Assembly: GCF_014926405.1 (NCBI RefSeq)
Contig: NZ_JACXXJ020000005.1
Span: 2,423,001-2,487,000, forward strand
Reading direction: 5' to 3'
Origin: Agrobacterium vitis
GTDB taxonomy: Bacteria; Pseudomonadota; Alphaproteobacteria; Rhizobiales; Rhizobiaceae
DNA: 64,000 nucleotides
Part shown: positions 63,398 to 64,000 of the stretch, one piece after another
Layout of the letters: each line of letters starts with the position of its first letter
How positions within the stretch are numbered: the stretch's first letter is position 1
Translations under genes and position numbers: made by a program
Notes under the pieces: generated by a model
The model's input: the letters and a program-made list of their open reading frames with translations, nothing else
Database searches by the model: none
What the model was told of the DNA's origin: nothing

Positions 63398-64000
63398 TTA
63401 TTTGGCGCTAAGGTTTTCCGCAGTGGCGGCCCCACCTGCCAAGGGCTGCCGATGGCCGGACACATCGGCACCGGCATTCTTGTCCATAAAGATATAGGGA
63501 ATGACGGCGGCCAGCGACAAAAAGGCCACGACGGCAAAGGCCACATGAAAATCGGCAAGATCCAGATGACCACCGGTCAGCATGGTGCTGATCTCCAGAA
63601 CGAAGGCCGCGCAAGCAACGCCGAGCGCCAGACTGATCTGTTGCAACACCGAGGCAATTGAGGTTGCCTGACTGGCCTCGTTATTGTCGATATTGGCATA
63701 GCCCAGCGCATTGGTGCCGGTGAAGAAAAACGAGCGGCAGAAACCAGCCATCAGCAGGAAGAACATCAGCAGCGCATGCGGGGTCTGCGGCGTGAAAAAC
63801 GCGTTGAGAAAGGTGGTCGCGGCGCCGCAGACGCCCGCCACAATCAACACACTGCGAAAACCGGCAGCGGCAAACACCCGGCGCGCCAGGAATTTGGTGC
63901 TGATCGCCCCAATGGCGCCGACAAAGGTGGTCAGCCCGGATTCAAACGGTGTCATGCCGAAGCCGAGTTGCAGCATCAGCGGCATCAGAAAGGGAATGGC
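63398..64000 (-). CDS. MFS drug-exporter-like protein (C-terminal part)
   Basis: The last 200 codons of a major facilitator of the DHA2 (EmrB/QacA-like, 14-helix) type; the gene continues past the right edge. Seen are about five helices and motifs LMPLMLQLGFGMTPFESGL and NEASQATSIASVLQQISLALG, typical of this family. The last helix ends in IPYIFMDKNAGADVSG and a short polar tail. Substrate unknown. Confidence 0.85.
   Translation of the reverse strand, partial: AIPFLMPLMLQLGFGMTPFESGLTTFVGAIGAISTKFLARRVFAAAGFRSVLIVAGVCGAATTFLNAFFTPQTPHALLMFFLLMAGFCRSFFFTGTNALGYANIDNNEASQATSIASVLQQISLALGVACAAFVLEISTMLTGGHLDLADFHVAFAVVAFLSLAAVIPYIFMDKNAGADVSGHRQPLAGGAATAENLSAK

Overview
The window is about 64 kb of chromosomal DNA from an alphaproteobacterium of the family Rhizobiaceae, most likely the Agrobacterium/Allorhizobium/Rhizobium group. 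Support comes from the overall high GC content, a separate b' subunit in the F0 ATP synthase operon, the dmeRF metal-efflux pair, a DUF1217 protein, a DUF6101 protein, an HPE1-like secreted protein, two soluble-tail chemoreceptors, and RIME-like and other palindromic intergenic repeats typical of rhizobia. No rRNA, tRNA, CRISPR array, complete insertion sequence or prophage was seen. The window is mostly core housekeeping DNA with one short accessory island.

Layout. 1-3.8 kb (minus): a glycine-betaine-type Rieske oxygenase pair (reductase partial) and a chemoreceptor. 4.2-9.4 kb: an AT-richer island with a four-gene ABC exporter (adaptor, ATPase, two FtsX-like permeases) followed by the wreck of a 4'-phosphopantetheinyl transferase gene broken by frameshifts and a RIME-like element. 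9.4-13.5 kb: a degenerate GGDEF protein, a Sua5-type tRNA-modification enzyme, a GlcD-like flavoprotein, and a ModE-like regulator with a frameshift. 13.5-16.2 kb (minus): modABC with a palindromic Mo-box. 16.3-19.7 kb: a DUF1217 six-repeat protein and a DUF6101 protein. 19.8-26 kb (minus): dmeRF, ubiA, cfa, tex. 26.2-31.2 kb (plus): an acyltransferase, purD, an HPE1-like exported protein, a Cache chemoreceptor. 31.2-32.4 kb (minus): a DUF523 protein and a ParDE toxin-antitoxin pair. 32.5-38.3 kb (minus): glyQ, a DUF4328 membrane protein, aroA and glyS. 38.4-42.3 kb (minus): an HWE histidine kinase, a small membrane protein, an S49 peptidase, trmN6, a DUF2007 protein. 42.6-49.5 kb (mostly plus): polyprenyl diphosphate synthase, a TPR protein, ispE, moaB, a short glycosyltransferase-like gene (minus) and a PA0069-type radical SAM enzyme. 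50-53.6 kb: rnhB facing the atpIBEF'F operon. 53.9-58.4 kb (minus): kup, corA, an Mrp-type ATPase. 58.7-60.9 kb (minus): a NasS/NrtA-like protein and a LuxR-type regulator. 61.6-64 kb: an SMP-30 lactonase, a PRC-barrel protein and the C-terminus of an MFS exporter.

The clearest functional groupings are molybdate uptake under a Mo-box, Ni/Co efflux under a DmeR operator, isoprenoid/quinone supply (ubiA, polyprenyl synthase, ispE, not in one operon), glycyl-tRNA synthetase whose two subunits are split by two genes, and F0 ATP synthase. The most unusual signals are: glyS with two extra in-frame segments, one of them made of a palindromic repeat otherwise found between genes; the phosphopantetheinyl transferase relic with a clean RIME insertion at TA; a back-to-back triple hairpin after the radical SAM gene; and a dispersed two-module palindrome present in several copies. 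I found no complete, obviously new defence or biosynthetic system.
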